Shown here piece after piece: positions 1 through 7,862 of a stretch of 64,000 nucleotides of DNA. The notes beneath the pieces were generated by a model, which saw only the letters and a program-made list of their open reading frames with translations, did not search any database and had not been told where the DNA came from. Position 1 is the stretch's first letter, and every line of letters begins with the position of its first letter. Source of the stretch: Candidatus Brocadia pituitae (GTDB lineage Bacteria > Planctomycetota > Brocadiia > Brocadiales > Brocadiaceae); assembly GCA_017347445.1 (NCBI GenBank), contig AP021856.1:2550613-2614612 (forward strand), given 5' to 3'. The translations under genes were made by a program, and so were the position numbers.

Positions 1-275
1 AAAATCTTGCCGTCTCCAATATTCCCTGTTTTGGCCTCTTTTATAATGCATTCCACAATTTTGTCAACATCCCTGTCTGCAACCACCATTTCCAGCTGTA
101 TTTTTTTCAAAAGTTCTGTTCTGTACGTCCTTCCACGCCACTGCTCGGTAATGCCCTTTTGGTGTCCATGCCCTTTGACCTCGGTTATTGTCATGCCTGG
201 ATATCCGATATCTAATAAGGCGTCCTTCACCATTACAAATCTATCCTCTCTCACAATTGCCACAATTTTTTTCAT
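1..275 (-). CDS. P-II family nitrogen regulatory protein (3' end outside window)
   Basis: The minus strand from an ATG at 273-275 encodes about 91 residues of a P-II signal-transduction protein; the C-terminus lies beyond base 1. It begins MKKIVAIVREDRF and carries the P-II pattern TITEVKGHGHQKGITEQ before the T-loop, then IQLEMVVADRDVDKIVE and TGNIGDGKIF, which is the B-loop that binds ATP. P-II proteins sense ATP/ADP and 2-oxoglutarate and control ammonium transport and assimilation. The T-loop reads RGRTYRTELLKK and lacks the usual Tyr51 context of GlnB, so uridylylation may not apply. It is the last visible gene of the larB-nnrD-PLD run, 17 bases after the PLD-like gene. No amtB or glnA is visible, so its partner is unknown. 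Confidence 0.9.
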   Translation of the reverse strand, partial: MKKIVAIVREDRFVMVKDALLDIGYPGMTITEVKGHGHQKGITEQWRGRTYRTELLKKIQLEMVVADRDVDKIVECIIKEAKTGNIGDGKI

Positions 276-292
276 ATGTTTGTTCTCCAATA

Positions 293-1429
293 CTATTCTA
301 TATCCCCGTCTTCTAAACGATAAGGAGCATCGAAACCCGCACGTGACACCAATTTGCCGCTATAGGTAATCGTGCTTCCTGTTCTTATATTTAATACTTT
401 TTCAAACAACCGCCAGTCAAACAAGATCTCTACCTCAGCCTTTTTACCCGGCTGACGGCTTACCCCGACACGGTTCCAGTCTACCCGCCCCATCCCCTTA
501 TACAGTACAATTCCCTGCCAGCGAACATATTTACCCTTATATTTTTTCCACAAGCTTTTTTTTTCCGCGCGCGATAACGTACTTTGCCTACTGAATTGCT
601 TGTCCAGTTCTTCAAAAGAGATATCAAGTGAGTCTTTTGTTTGTGCCGGTACGATGGTTTCCAAAGGCCTCTCAGAAACGCCTGTTTCCCCCGGAAAGTT
701 TTGATGCAGAATGTTTTGTCCACCTTTCTGATTATCAGAAAAATATGCCGGTGCAGGGGGATTTTTCATGGCAACGACTTTTCCTTGATTCTCGCCAAAG
801 GGAACAGGCTCACCCTCCGCAAACAAACGGTAAAAAGCATTCTTGTACCTGCGGATTCTATCCTGATCGTAATGAAACAGCACTTCATTGTCAATCTTCC
901 GGTTGCGGTAGGCAAGCCAGTTGTATGTCCCGGTTATCAACACCCTGTCGTCTAGTAAAATAAAGTCCTGCACCCGGTTCTTGCTTGTTGAAGTTCTGTG
1001 TACTCTGATATCAAAGCCTTGTCCAATCAAGGCTCCTGCCAGTAAACCACATTCCTTGCCAGGGAGGTATTCCAGGATTACGATACGCATCCGAACGCCC
1101 CGATCCCTTGCGGCCACTAATTCCTTTTCAACGTCTATGGCAGCAAAGTTGTGAATACATATGTCTATCCCTTGCTGTGCATATTCAATCCCTTCTCTCA
1201 ATCGCTCTTCAACCGTGCCGTGAGGGACATAACTAACAGAATCTCCCGCATGCAGGGAAACAAAAGTCCACATAAGCATTCCTAGAGTAAAAACAAAAAG
1301 GAACTTATTTCTGTGTACACAGCGAAGCAATCCAAACTTTGGAGATTGCTTCGGGTTACCACCCTCGCAATGGCACGTACCGGTATCTTTATGTATTACA
1401 CCTCCCAATACCATGCATATTCTTTTCAT
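293..1429 (-). CDS. secreted phospholipase D-like protein with degenerate HKD motif and C-terminal OB-like domain
   Basis: 378 residues. One PLD-like domain lies at about residues 70-205. The expected HxKxxxxD catalytic motif reads VQDFILLD followed by DRVLITGTYNW, so the fold signature (D, G-T-x-N) is kept while the catalytic His and Lys are Val and Asp. The protein is therefore probably not an active phosphodiesterase, or it relies on a partner. Residues about 285-378 (KYVRWQGIVLYKG to the end) look like an OB-fold tRNA_anti-like domain. The start ATG overlaps the nnrD stop (ATGA), supporting translational coupling. A hydrophobic signal sequence (FLFVFTLGMLMWTFVSLHA) only appears after about 40 residues, because the N-terminus includes translated dispersed-repeat DNA (1315-1385). 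A later TTG start cannot be excluded. Confidence 0.7.
   Translation of the reverse strand: MKRICMVLGGVIHKDTGTCHCEGGNPKQSPKFGLLRCVHRNKFLFVFTLGMLMWTFVSLHAGDSVSYVPHGTVEERLREGIEYAQQGIDICIHNFAAIDVEKELVAARDRGVRMRIVILEYLPGKECGLLAGALIGQGFDIRVHRTSTSKNRVQDFILLDDRVLITGTYNWLAYRNRKIDNEVLFHYDQDRIRRYKNAFYRLFAEGEPVPFGENQGKVVAMKNPPAPAYFSDNQKGGQNILHQNFPGETGVSERPLETIVPAQTKDSLDISFEELDKQFSRQSTLSRAEKKSLWKKYKGKYVRWQGIVLYKGMGRVDWNRVGVSRQPGKKAEVEILFDWRLFEKVLNIRTGSTITYSGKLVSRAGFDAPYRLEDGDIE
1315..1385. repeat. REP-like palindromic repeat inside the N-terminal coding part of the PLD-like gene
   Basis: The stretch contains an inverted repeat around GCGAAGCAATCC / GGAGATTGCTTCG, flanked by CCACCCTCGCAATG. This resembles the widespread 'cattgcgag...gaagcaatc' interspersed palindromes of environmental bacteria (recognised from memory). 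It is read in frame as CHCEGGNPKQSPKFGLLRC, between the start codon and the hydrophobic signal sequence of the gene at 293-1429. Confidence 0.6.
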
Positions 1430-2304
1430 CGATCATTATTTTTCTGGTAAGCCAAAAGAGCTTTTGGCAATTTATCCAAAATATCTGAGGCGATCAGAGA
1501 TATTTCACCCGTTTCCTGTGCCGCAAGATCCCCGGCTAAACCGTGTAAATATACTCCCAACTGAGCGGCGTCAAAAGATGAATACTTTTGTCCTAAAAAG
1601 GCTGCAATCATGCCAGTCAGGATGTCTCCCACCCCTGCGGTAGCCATACCAGGATTACCCGTCTTATTTACATAGAATTTCTCTTCATTGACTACAAGGG
1701 TCCGATGTCCTTTCAGGACAAGGGTTACCTTATCCCTTCCTCTTATAAACATCTGTGATATTTCCAGCCGTTTCGATTGAATCTCCTGAGTTGAGGACAC
1801 CCCCATAAGTCGTGCCATTTCACCAGGATGTGGCGTAAGGATAATCTGTTTTTTTATCTGACGTAATACATCGGGATTGTCGGCAAGCGCATTAATACCA
1901 TCTGCATCCAATACGATGGGACAATCCAAAGATTGCAACAACCACAAGATCAACCGTTTTGTTTCTAAGCATTGAGAGAGGCCCGGGCCAACAGCGACAA
2001 CGTCAAACCGTTGCGAAAAGTCTAGGATATCCTGGCGTCCCAGGTCAGACAGGGTCTTCAGATGGGTTTCCGGAAGGGGGTGCGTCATAACACAGGTCAG
2101 TTTGGATGCCACAATTCCCTGTAAACTCTCCGGGATAGCCAAGGTTACCAATCCTGCGCCGGCGCGCAGCGCTGCACTGCTGCAAAGGCACGCGGCGCCA
2201 GTCATCCCACAGGAACCTGCCAGCACAAGGATTCTTCCATAATCTCCTTTGTGAGTATCAGGTTTCCGGGGAAAAATTTTTGGCAATGCTTTTACTTCGT
2301 ACAC
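1426..2304 (-). CDS. nnrD: ADP-dependent NAD(P)H-hydrate dehydratase (NnrD)
   Basis: 292 residues of the ribokinase-like NnrD/YjeF C-terminal family, which repairs damaged NAD(P)HX using ADP or ATP. Visible signatures are an early glycine-rich segment GSCGMTGAACLCS, AVGPGLSQ, VLDADGINAL, ILTPHPGEMARLMG, LKGHRTLV, and the phosphate-binding/catalytic GNPGMATAGVGDILTG near residue 220. The length fits the dehydratase domain alone; the NnrE epimerase domain often fused to it is absent here. It sits 76 bases after larB and overlaps the next gene by ATGA, so these genes are very probably cotranscribed. Confidence 0.93.
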   Translation of the reverse strand: MYEVKALPKIFPRKPDTHKGDYGRILVLAGSCGMTGAACLCSSAALRAGAGLVTLAIPESLQGIVASKLTCVMTHPLPETHLKTLSDLGRQDILDFSQRFDVVAVGPGLSQCLETKRLILWLLQSLDCPIVLDADGINALADNPDVLRQIKKQIILTPHPGEMARLMGVSSTQEIQSKRLEISQMFIRGRDKVTLVLKGHRTLVVNEEKFYVNKTGNPGMATAGVGDILTGMIAAFLGQKYSSFDAAQLGVYLHGLAGDLAAQETGEISLIASDILDKLPKALLAYQKNNDR

Positions 2305-2380
2305 AAAAGTGTATTCTTCAATTCTAAAAGTTTAAGTGCTGGGCCGGAGGTTAGTGATCGTTTTTTCCTGACACCTGAAA

Positions 2381-3133
2381 TCACTTCTTCTTCCGATTGA
2401 TCAGCGAGGCAACATAAGCCGCTCCGAAGCCATTGTCAATATTCACAACGGAAACACCGGAGGCGCAACTATTCAGCATAGACAAAAGAGGCGCAACGCC
2501 ATAAAAACAAGCGCCATAACCGATACTCGTTGGCACGCCAATGACAGGACAATCCACCAAGCCGCCCACAACGCTAGCCAATGCACCTTCCATTCCTGCA
2601 ACAACAATGATTACCTTGGCCTTAAGTAATTCGTTATGATTTTTCATGAGCCGGTGTATACCCGCAACACCAACATCATACAACACCCGTACATTATTGC
2701 CCATGATCTCCGCCGTCACCCTTGCCTCCTCGGCAACAGGAATATCAGAGGTACCCGCTGTTATGATTAATATCAAACCTTTATGGGGTTTTCGACGGGT
2801 CTTTCGTATGGTAATGGTTCTTGCCTGTTCGTGATACATGGCCTCCGGAAATTTTCCGGAAACAGCCAGGTAAATTTCCTTTGTTGCGCGGGTCGCAAGC
2901 ATATCATTCTCACCCGCAACAATATGCCCTGCAATCTTTACCACCTGTTCAGGGGTCTTGCCCAGGCAAAAGATGACCTCCGGAAAACCGCAGCGAATCT
3001 TGCGATGACTGTCCACCTTGGCAAAGCCAATGTCCTTGTAAGGTAGTTCCCGGATCTTTCCCAGAACATCAGGCATTGACACCTTCCCGGTCTTATAATC
3101 TTCCAATAATTGTTTTATGACATCAATATCCAT
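2381..3133 (-). CDS. larB: nickel-pincer cofactor biosynthesis protein LarB
   Basis: 250 residues of the LarB family, PurE-like carboxylases that turn nicotinate adenine dinucleotide into pyridinium-3,5-biscarboxylate mononucleotide, the first step of nickel-pincer nucleotide synthesis. Typical segments are ATRATKEIYLAV, ITAGTSDIPVAEEA, YDVGVAGIHRL, VVAGMEGALASVVGGLVD, PVIGVPTSIGYG and VVNIDNGFGAA, the last parts being the PurE-like active-site loops. Length is normal. LarE, the sulfur-insertion enzyme of the same pathway, is encoded 11 kb away at 14015. LarC and a LarA-type racemase are not in the window. Confidence 0.93.
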   Translation of the reverse strand: MDIDVIKQLLEDYKTGKVSMPDVLGKIRELPYKDIGFAKVDSHRKIRCGFPEVIFCLGKTPEQVVKIAGHIVAGENDMLATRATKEIYLAVSGKFPEAMYHEQARTITIRKTRRKPHKGLILIITAGTSDIPVAEEARVTAEIMGNNVRVLYDVGVAGIHRLMKNHNELLKAKVIIVVAGMEGALASVVGGLVDCPVIGVPTSIGYGACFYGVAPLLSMLNSCASGVSVVNIDNGFGAAYVASLINRKKK

Positions 3134-3632
3134 TGCTCTCTTACAAATTCCAGGTTAAGAGCCTGTACAAAAGTTTTTTACCAATAAAAAACAGATATAT
3201 GATAAATCGTAACAATTTAGTTTTTTGAAAATTTTCAATAATTGCAATATTTATCGTACAGGGTAGGGGCGAAGCATTTGCCCGTTTTGAGATAAATGTG
3301 TTCATGACAATTATGGCAAATGCTTCGCCCCTATTTTTTCAAAAAACTAAATTGTTACGATAAATCATGATTTGTTACTACCTTTAGGATGGCAATTAGG
3401 TTGTTGAGTGGCCAATCCATAGAAAAAGCCACAAATGAAAGGGAGTTTAGCACATACCCTATGGGAATGCAAGCATCATATTGCGCAGGCAGGGAGGAAA
3501 AAGATAAAAAACGCAACAAAACAAGTCGTTTATCCTCACTGCTCGTCAAAAGAGAATAGATGTTACCACTCAGGGTAATCCCCGCATCTATAGCACATGA
3601 GTAGTTTGTCGGTATGCCAAGGCATTACTGCC
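3134..3632. other. intergenic region with MITE-like palindrome, no supported gene
   Basis: About 500 bases between larB and the transporter-acyltransferase gene, both read leftward. The only clear structure is the palindromic element at 3201-3367. The remaining short open frames (for example a 64-residue frame at 3355-3549 on the minus strand) run into the repeat and show no family signature, so I do not call a gene. Confidence 0.6.
3201..3367. repeat. MITE-like palindromic element, copy A1
   Basis: The outer arms GATAAATCGTAACAATTTAG at 3201-3220 and its near-perfect reverse complement at 3348-3367 continue inward through TTTTTTGAAAA. An inner pair TAGGGGCGAAGCATTTGCC (3264-3282) and GGCAAATGCTTCGCCCCTA (3315-3333) is also inverted. 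The ~167 bp sequence folds on itself and carries no ORF. A diverged copy lies at 5705-5855 and a single arm near 26437. Confidence 0.85.
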
Positions 3633-5435
3633 TTATTCCATAACAGCCAGCCAAACCTCTTGCGTCGTGGCAAAAGATGGGAGGGGTTGGCCAAAAGAAA
3701 CCGTAACAGGACAGAGAAGTTTTTCCGGCCACTTCCGGAAGAACTTCTCCCCCTTGAAGCTGAAGACCGATTCCCACATACCATCGAGATGAACAGGAAT
3801 AACCGGAACATTCATTCCTTCAACAACTTTTCCAAAGTCACTGTTGAAGGGTGGAAGATTACCGATACGGCTTGTGGTACCCTCTGCAAAGATGCAGACC
3901 ATGTGTCCCTGACGAAGTTCCTCGCGGGCACGAGATATTGATTCAAGCGTCTCCTTTTGATCGCTGTTTAAGTATGGAATGACTCTCATAAGCCGAAAGA
4001 GCCAATAAAATGCCCTATGATCATAATAAGGTTTATAAATCATAAATCGGATAAACCGTTGGACGCATGAACCTACCAGCAGCGCGTCAACAAAACTCAT
4101 ATGATTACAGACCAGGAGCGCCGGCCCATGAAATGGAACATTCTCCTGTCCCACAATACGAATCTTGTAAATCGTGTGGGTAAGCATCCAGAGGCAGAAC
4201 CGGATCATAAAGTCAGGTAATTTCTTCATAATATACACCGTTGCTCCGATCGTGAGAAATCCAAAGATCAGGATAATCCTGTCAGCAGAAATAGGGAGGT
4301 GTTTCTGTAAAAGCCAGAGAACTCCCGACGCCAGAAGTATTCCTATGGTGCTCAAAAAATTGCTGGTTGCGATCAACCTGCCTTTTTCATCCTGATTACT
4401 TTTCTGCTGGAGAAGGGCATTCAAGGGGACGATAAACAACCCTCCGGAAAATCCAAGGAAGGACAGGGCAATAGCCGTTTGCACATAAGACGATCCGAAA
4501 AAGGAGAGACAGAGTGAGAACAATCCCATACCTATGGAACCCAATGGCACTAATCCCAATTCTACCTTATCACCAGACAGACGGCCAGCAACAAGACTGC
4601 CAATTCCAATACCAACAGCCATAAATGTCCCCAGAAAACCAATCAATAAATCGCTCAATCCCAAAATTTCTTTACCAAAGAGAATGATAACCATTTGGAG
4701 CATTGCCCCCATAAACCAGAAGTAAGAAATACCAAGAACTGTGAGAAAAAGTATCTTATAAGCATAGAGACACCGTATGCCGGCAATCACCTCTGCCCAG
4801 GGATTCAATCGAAACGGCTTTTTGGTTCCTGAGTAAGCAACCCTTGGTATTCTCAGGCTGGTAGCCGTTCCAGCGACAGCGATCAGTATCAAAATGAGAT
4901 TGATGTAGACCAGATTGTCTTTCCAGGCAGAAAACATTATGCTACCAACCGTTGTCCCCAGGATGATCGCCATGAATGTGGTCATCTCCATAAGGCCATT
5001 TACTCGGGAAAGGTCCTTGTCGGCAAACATCTCTGGAACAATTCCATATTTTGCAGGGCTAAATAGCGCAGACTGCAAGGCCATAAGAAACAAGACCACC
5101 ATCATGAAATTCACCCCCCCTGACAAAGTAGCTATCAATCCAAGAGACATAGCTGCGATTTCGAGGGACTTTGTTACGATAAGCACGCTTCGTTTATTGA
5201 AGACGTCGGCCAGATAGCCTGCATAGCCGGAAAAGAGAACAAAAGGAAGGATGAAGACCGCACCTATCAGAGAGAGGCAGCCACCTCCGCTACCGGGCAC
5301 TGGCGAAACGTTTATCACCAGTAATGAGAGGGTTATCTTGTAAGCGCTGTCATTAAATGCCCCCAGATACTGTGTCCATAAAAAACACTGAAAGCCAAAA
5401 GATTTCATAGTATTCTTGTCTTTTACCGGAGGCAT
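3633..5435 (-). CDS. LplT-like MFS lysophospholipid transporter fused to PlsC-type acyltransferase
   Basis: 600 residues in two modules. Residues about 10-405 are a 12-helix MFS transporter opening with FLWTQYLGAFNDSAYKITLS, the LplT-type start (QFLGAFNDN-like). Residues about 410-600 are a 1-acyl-glycerol-3-phosphate acyltransferase domain with the catalytic HX4D box in CNHMSFVDALLVG (His near 444) and the substrate-binding FAEGTTSRIG (near 513), a variant of FPEGTRS. LplT flips lysophospholipids across the inner membrane and an acyltransferase re-esterifies them. In related LplT-Aas fusions an AMP-ligase domain follows, but here the protein stops after PlsC. Acyl donor would therefore be acyl-ACP, acyl-phosphate or acyl-CoA supplied by other enzymes. 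AAGGA precedes the ATG by about ten bases. Confidence 0.88.
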   Translation of the reverse strand: MPPVKDKNTMKSFGFQCFLWTQYLGAFNDSAYKITLSLLVINVSPVPGSGGGCLSLIGAVFILPFVLFSGYAGYLADVFNKRSVLIVTKSLEIAAMSLGLIATLSGGVNFMMVVLFLMALQSALFSPAKYGIVPEMFADKDLSRVNGLMEMTTFMAIILGTTVGSIMFSAWKDNLVYINLILILIAVAGTATSLRIPRVAYSGTKKPFRLNPWAEVIAGIRCLYAYKILFLTVLGISYFWFMGAMLQMVIILFGKEILGLSDLLIGFLGTFMAVGIGIGSLVAGRLSGDKVELGLVPLGSIGMGLFSLCLSFFGSSYVQTAIALSFLGFSGGLFIVPLNALLQQKSNQDEKGRLIATSNFLSTIGILLASGVLWLLQKHLPISADRIILIFGFLTIGATVYIMKKLPDFMIRFCLWMLTHTIYKIRIVGQENVPFHGPALLVCNHMSFVDALLVGSCVQRFIRFMIYKPYYDHRAFYWLFRLMRVIPYLNSDQKETLESISRAREELRQGHMVCIFAEGTTSRIGNLPPFNSDFGKVVEGMNVPVIPVHLDGMWESVFSFKGEKFFRKWPEKLLCPVTVSFGQPLPSFATTQEVWLAVME

Positions 5436-5842
5436 AATTTCAATCCTTGATTGATAAACGAAAAAAACCTTGAAATTATTGGTCTGTCCTCTGCCCGATT
5501 TACCTTTAACCGAATATCTCCAGACATCTCTTCATCGAAAGTACCTTCTGGTGAGGCGGTTAATCTTCCTGCTGACATCCGGGGAGACAAATACGTGGAA
5601 AGACACATCTATACGTTTGGAGAGATAATGGATTATACAAAAATGAAGTTTACTATCAATGGTTGCTGGCAATCGTAATAGAAAAGACCGGTTTTCGCTA
5701 CGCGGGTAACAGTTTATTTTTTGAAAAATCCACTTAATGGTGCTGTTTACCGCGCAGTGCAGGGGCGAGGAATACGCTATCGTGGAGTAACATGCTTCCA
5801 CACACAAGCCGGCAAATGCCTCGCCCTTACCCTTTTAAAAAA
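5436..5842. other. intergenic region between pheT and the transporter-acyltransferase gene
   Basis: About 400 bases. The pheT-proximal 140 bases are the palindromic element A2 (5705-5855), probably acting as transcript end for the pheT operon. The rest (5436-5700) contains only short overlapping frames on both strands with no family signature. Confidence 0.55.
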
Positions 5843-5855
5843 CTAAACTGTTACC
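5705..5855. repeat. MITE-like palindromic element, copy A2, overlapping the pheT 3' end
   Basis: The arms GGTAACAGTTTATTTTTTGA at 5705-5724 and TTTTAAAAAACTAAACTGTT plus ACC ending at 5855 are inverted and match the arms of copy A1 at 3201-3367. An inner AGGGGCGAGG (5761) pairs with GGCAAATGCCTCGCCC (5811-5826). The right arm enters the pheT reading frame and supplies its last codons (V-T-V) and TAG stop. Confidence 0.8.
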
Positions 5856-7855
5856 GCTTTTCTTAATTCGGCGCCAAGTGTTCTGTTTAGGGTATCGACG
5901 ATCATTTGCTGCGCATCATCGACTTCTTCACCCGTTAATGTCCGGTCTTTGGTTTGAAAACAGAGGCCAAATGCAACACTCTTCTTTCCAGCGGGAATCT
6001 GTTTACCACGATATACGTCAAAAAATTTCAATTCCTTTAAAAAATCGACCCTGGTACCGATAATGCATTTCTCAAGAGATGACCACGTCACCTCCTCATT
6101 CACAAGAAGGGCAAGATCGCGGAATACTGCGGGATACTGCGGCAGGTCCAGATATTTTTTGGCAAAATTTACCTTTTCTACCAACACATCAAGATCGATT
6201 TCAACGAGGCAGAGTATCTCTTTGAATCCTAATTCCTGACTGGCTTCTCCAAAATATCCAACCAGATCATTTCCCATCTGAATCCTTGCTGCCCTTCCGT
6301 CCCTGAACAATCTGGATTCGTTGAAGGGAATCCATTCACAGAGTGAGACGACGCCGAGATTTCTAAGTAATGCCTCAAAAACCCCTTTTAACGTTAAAAA
6401 ATCCGCATCTGACAACAGGGATAAACAGTTCTTTTCCAGTGGCAATTTATTCCCCGCAAGATATACTTTTGCAATTTCGAATATTTTTATCTGCTCTGTG
6501 CCATGATTCAGATTATACAACTTGACATTAATAAGACTGGGCAGGAGTGAAGTCCGTAACCGGCTCTCTTCCTGTCTCAGAGGATTGACAATTTCTATGC
6601 CTGTCCTATCCAGCCATAAATTTATCGATTGTAAAGGAGAGGCATCAACAATACTAAAAGTTTTTACTTCATAAAAACCAAGACCAATGAGAAATTGACG
6701 AACATGATCTTCTACGATCTCATATCTGTTCTTCGTATGCCCACGAATGCTGATAGAAGTCTTTATGGGCATCTTGTTATAACCATAAATCCTGGCGACT
6801 TCTTCGATCAGATCGATCTCGCGACAGACATCGCTTCGAAAACTTGGGACCTCCACGTCAATAAAGTTTTCCGTGTCATTGAGAATTTTAAAGGAAAGTT
6901 TTTTTAAGATGTCAAGGACACGGTCACTCTTTATCTCTGTCCCCAGAACCTTGTGAAGCCATTCCATACGCAGGGTAATTTTTTTCGTTTCGTGCCTTCC
7001 CGATGTTATATGAATCGCGCCGTTGGCAATTTCCCCGCCCGAGCAGTCCTTGATAAGTCTTGAGGCCCTTTGGGATACGCGGTCTATACCGTCATAATCT
7101 GTGCCTCTTTCAAAGCGATATGAGGAATCTGAAGCAATACCTAACGCCCTCGACGTACGCCGTACTTGCCTTGGCTCAAACTGGGCACATTCCAGAAGGA
7201 TATTTCTGGTTACCTCAGAAACCTCCGTCTCCTTGCCACCCATAACGCCGGCAATGGCAACAGGTTTTTTGCCATCAGCTATGACCAGCATGTCGTGAAA
7301 AAGCGCCCTTCTGGCGCCATTAAGTGCAACAATTTCCTCCCCACTCATTGCCCTCCTCACCAGGATCTTGTGTGCTGTTATCTTATCCAGATCGAATGCA
7401 TGCAGCGGTTGCCCTGTCTCCATCATCACATAATTGGTGATATCAACGATATTGTTTACCGGCCGAAGTCCAATGCACTGCAATCTCTTTTGCATCCATT
7501 CCGGAGAGGGCGCAACGGTTATATGACGAATTACCCGGGCTGAATAACAGGGGCACAATATCGGTTCCTCAACGGTAACCGTGATTAGCGGTGATATGCT
7601 GGTATCAGCGGTAACAAAATTCGTTTCCGGAAAATGCACACTACCTCCGGCTATTGCAGCTACCTCACGAGCAATACCAATAATGCCGAGGCAATCAGGG
7701 CGGTTGGAGGTAACTTCTATATCAAGGCAGAAATCGTCTTCCACAGGTTTTATATCAGCGACTACCAACCCAACGCTAGTCAGCTCATCAGCCAGTTCCT
7801 GCGGAGATAATTGAAAAGCGACATATTCTTTTAACCAGTGGTAGCTGATCTTCAT
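5843..7855 (-). CDS. pheT: phenylalanine--tRNA ligase beta subunit, lacking the EMAPII-like tRNA-binding domain
   Basis: 670 residues, against about 790-800 for typical bacterial PheT. It starts MKISYHWLKEYVAF, as normal, but runs from GLVVADIKPVEDD straight into LDIEVTSNRPDCLGIIG. The ~110-residue OB-fold tRNA_bind domain normally inserted there is missing. B3/B4 editing (TGQPLHAFDLDKI, VMGGKETEVS), B5 (EIDLIEEVARIYGYNKMP) and the C-terminal anticodon-binding FDX-ACB domain (LPQYPAVFRDLALLVNEEV) are present. PheT forms the alpha2beta2 enzyme with PheS, encoded 7 bases upstream. The stop codon lies inside a palindromic repeat arm, so the extreme C-terminus may have been altered by that insertion. 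Confidence 0.95.
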   Translation of the reverse strand: MKISYHWLKEYVAFQLSPQELADELTSVGLVVADIKPVEDDFCLDIEVTSNRPDCLGIIGIAREVAAIAGGSVHFPETNFVTADTSISPLITVTVEEPILCPCYSARVIRHITVAPSPEWMQKRLQCIGLRPVNNIVDITNYVMMETGQPLHAFDLDKITAHKILVRRAMSGEEIVALNGARRALFHDMLVIADGKKPVAIAGVMGGKETEVSEVTRNILLECAQFEPRQVRRTSRALGIASDSSYRFERGTDYDGIDRVSQRASRLIKDCSGGEIANGAIHITSGRHETKKITLRMEWLHKVLGTEIKSDRVLDILKKLSFKILNDTENFIDVEVPSFRSDVCREIDLIEEVARIYGYNKMPIKTSISIRGHTKNRYEIVEDHVRQFLIGLGFYEVKTFSIVDASPLQSINLWLDRTGIEIVNPLRQEESRLRTSLLPSLINVKLYNLNHGTEQIKIFEIAKVYLAGNKLPLEKNCLSLLSDADFLTLKGVFEALLRNLGVVSLCEWIPFNESRLFRDGRAARIQMGNDLVGYFGEASQELGFKEILCLVEIDLDVLVEKVNFAKKYLDLPQYPAVFRDLALLVNEEVTWSSLEKCIIGTRVDFLKELKFFDVYRGKQIPAGKKSVAFGLCFQTKDRTLTGEEVDDAQQMIVDTLNRTLGAELRKAVTV

Positions 7856-7862
7856 TTACTGT

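Noticed and set aside
3355-3549. 64-residue minus-strand ORF next to MITE A1
   Set aside because: Begins in unrelated sequence and ends inside the repeat arm; no ribosome-binding site or similarity.
7060-7543. Overlapping plus-strand ORFs inside pheT
   Set aside because: Antisense of a highly conserved synthetase gene; no independent support.
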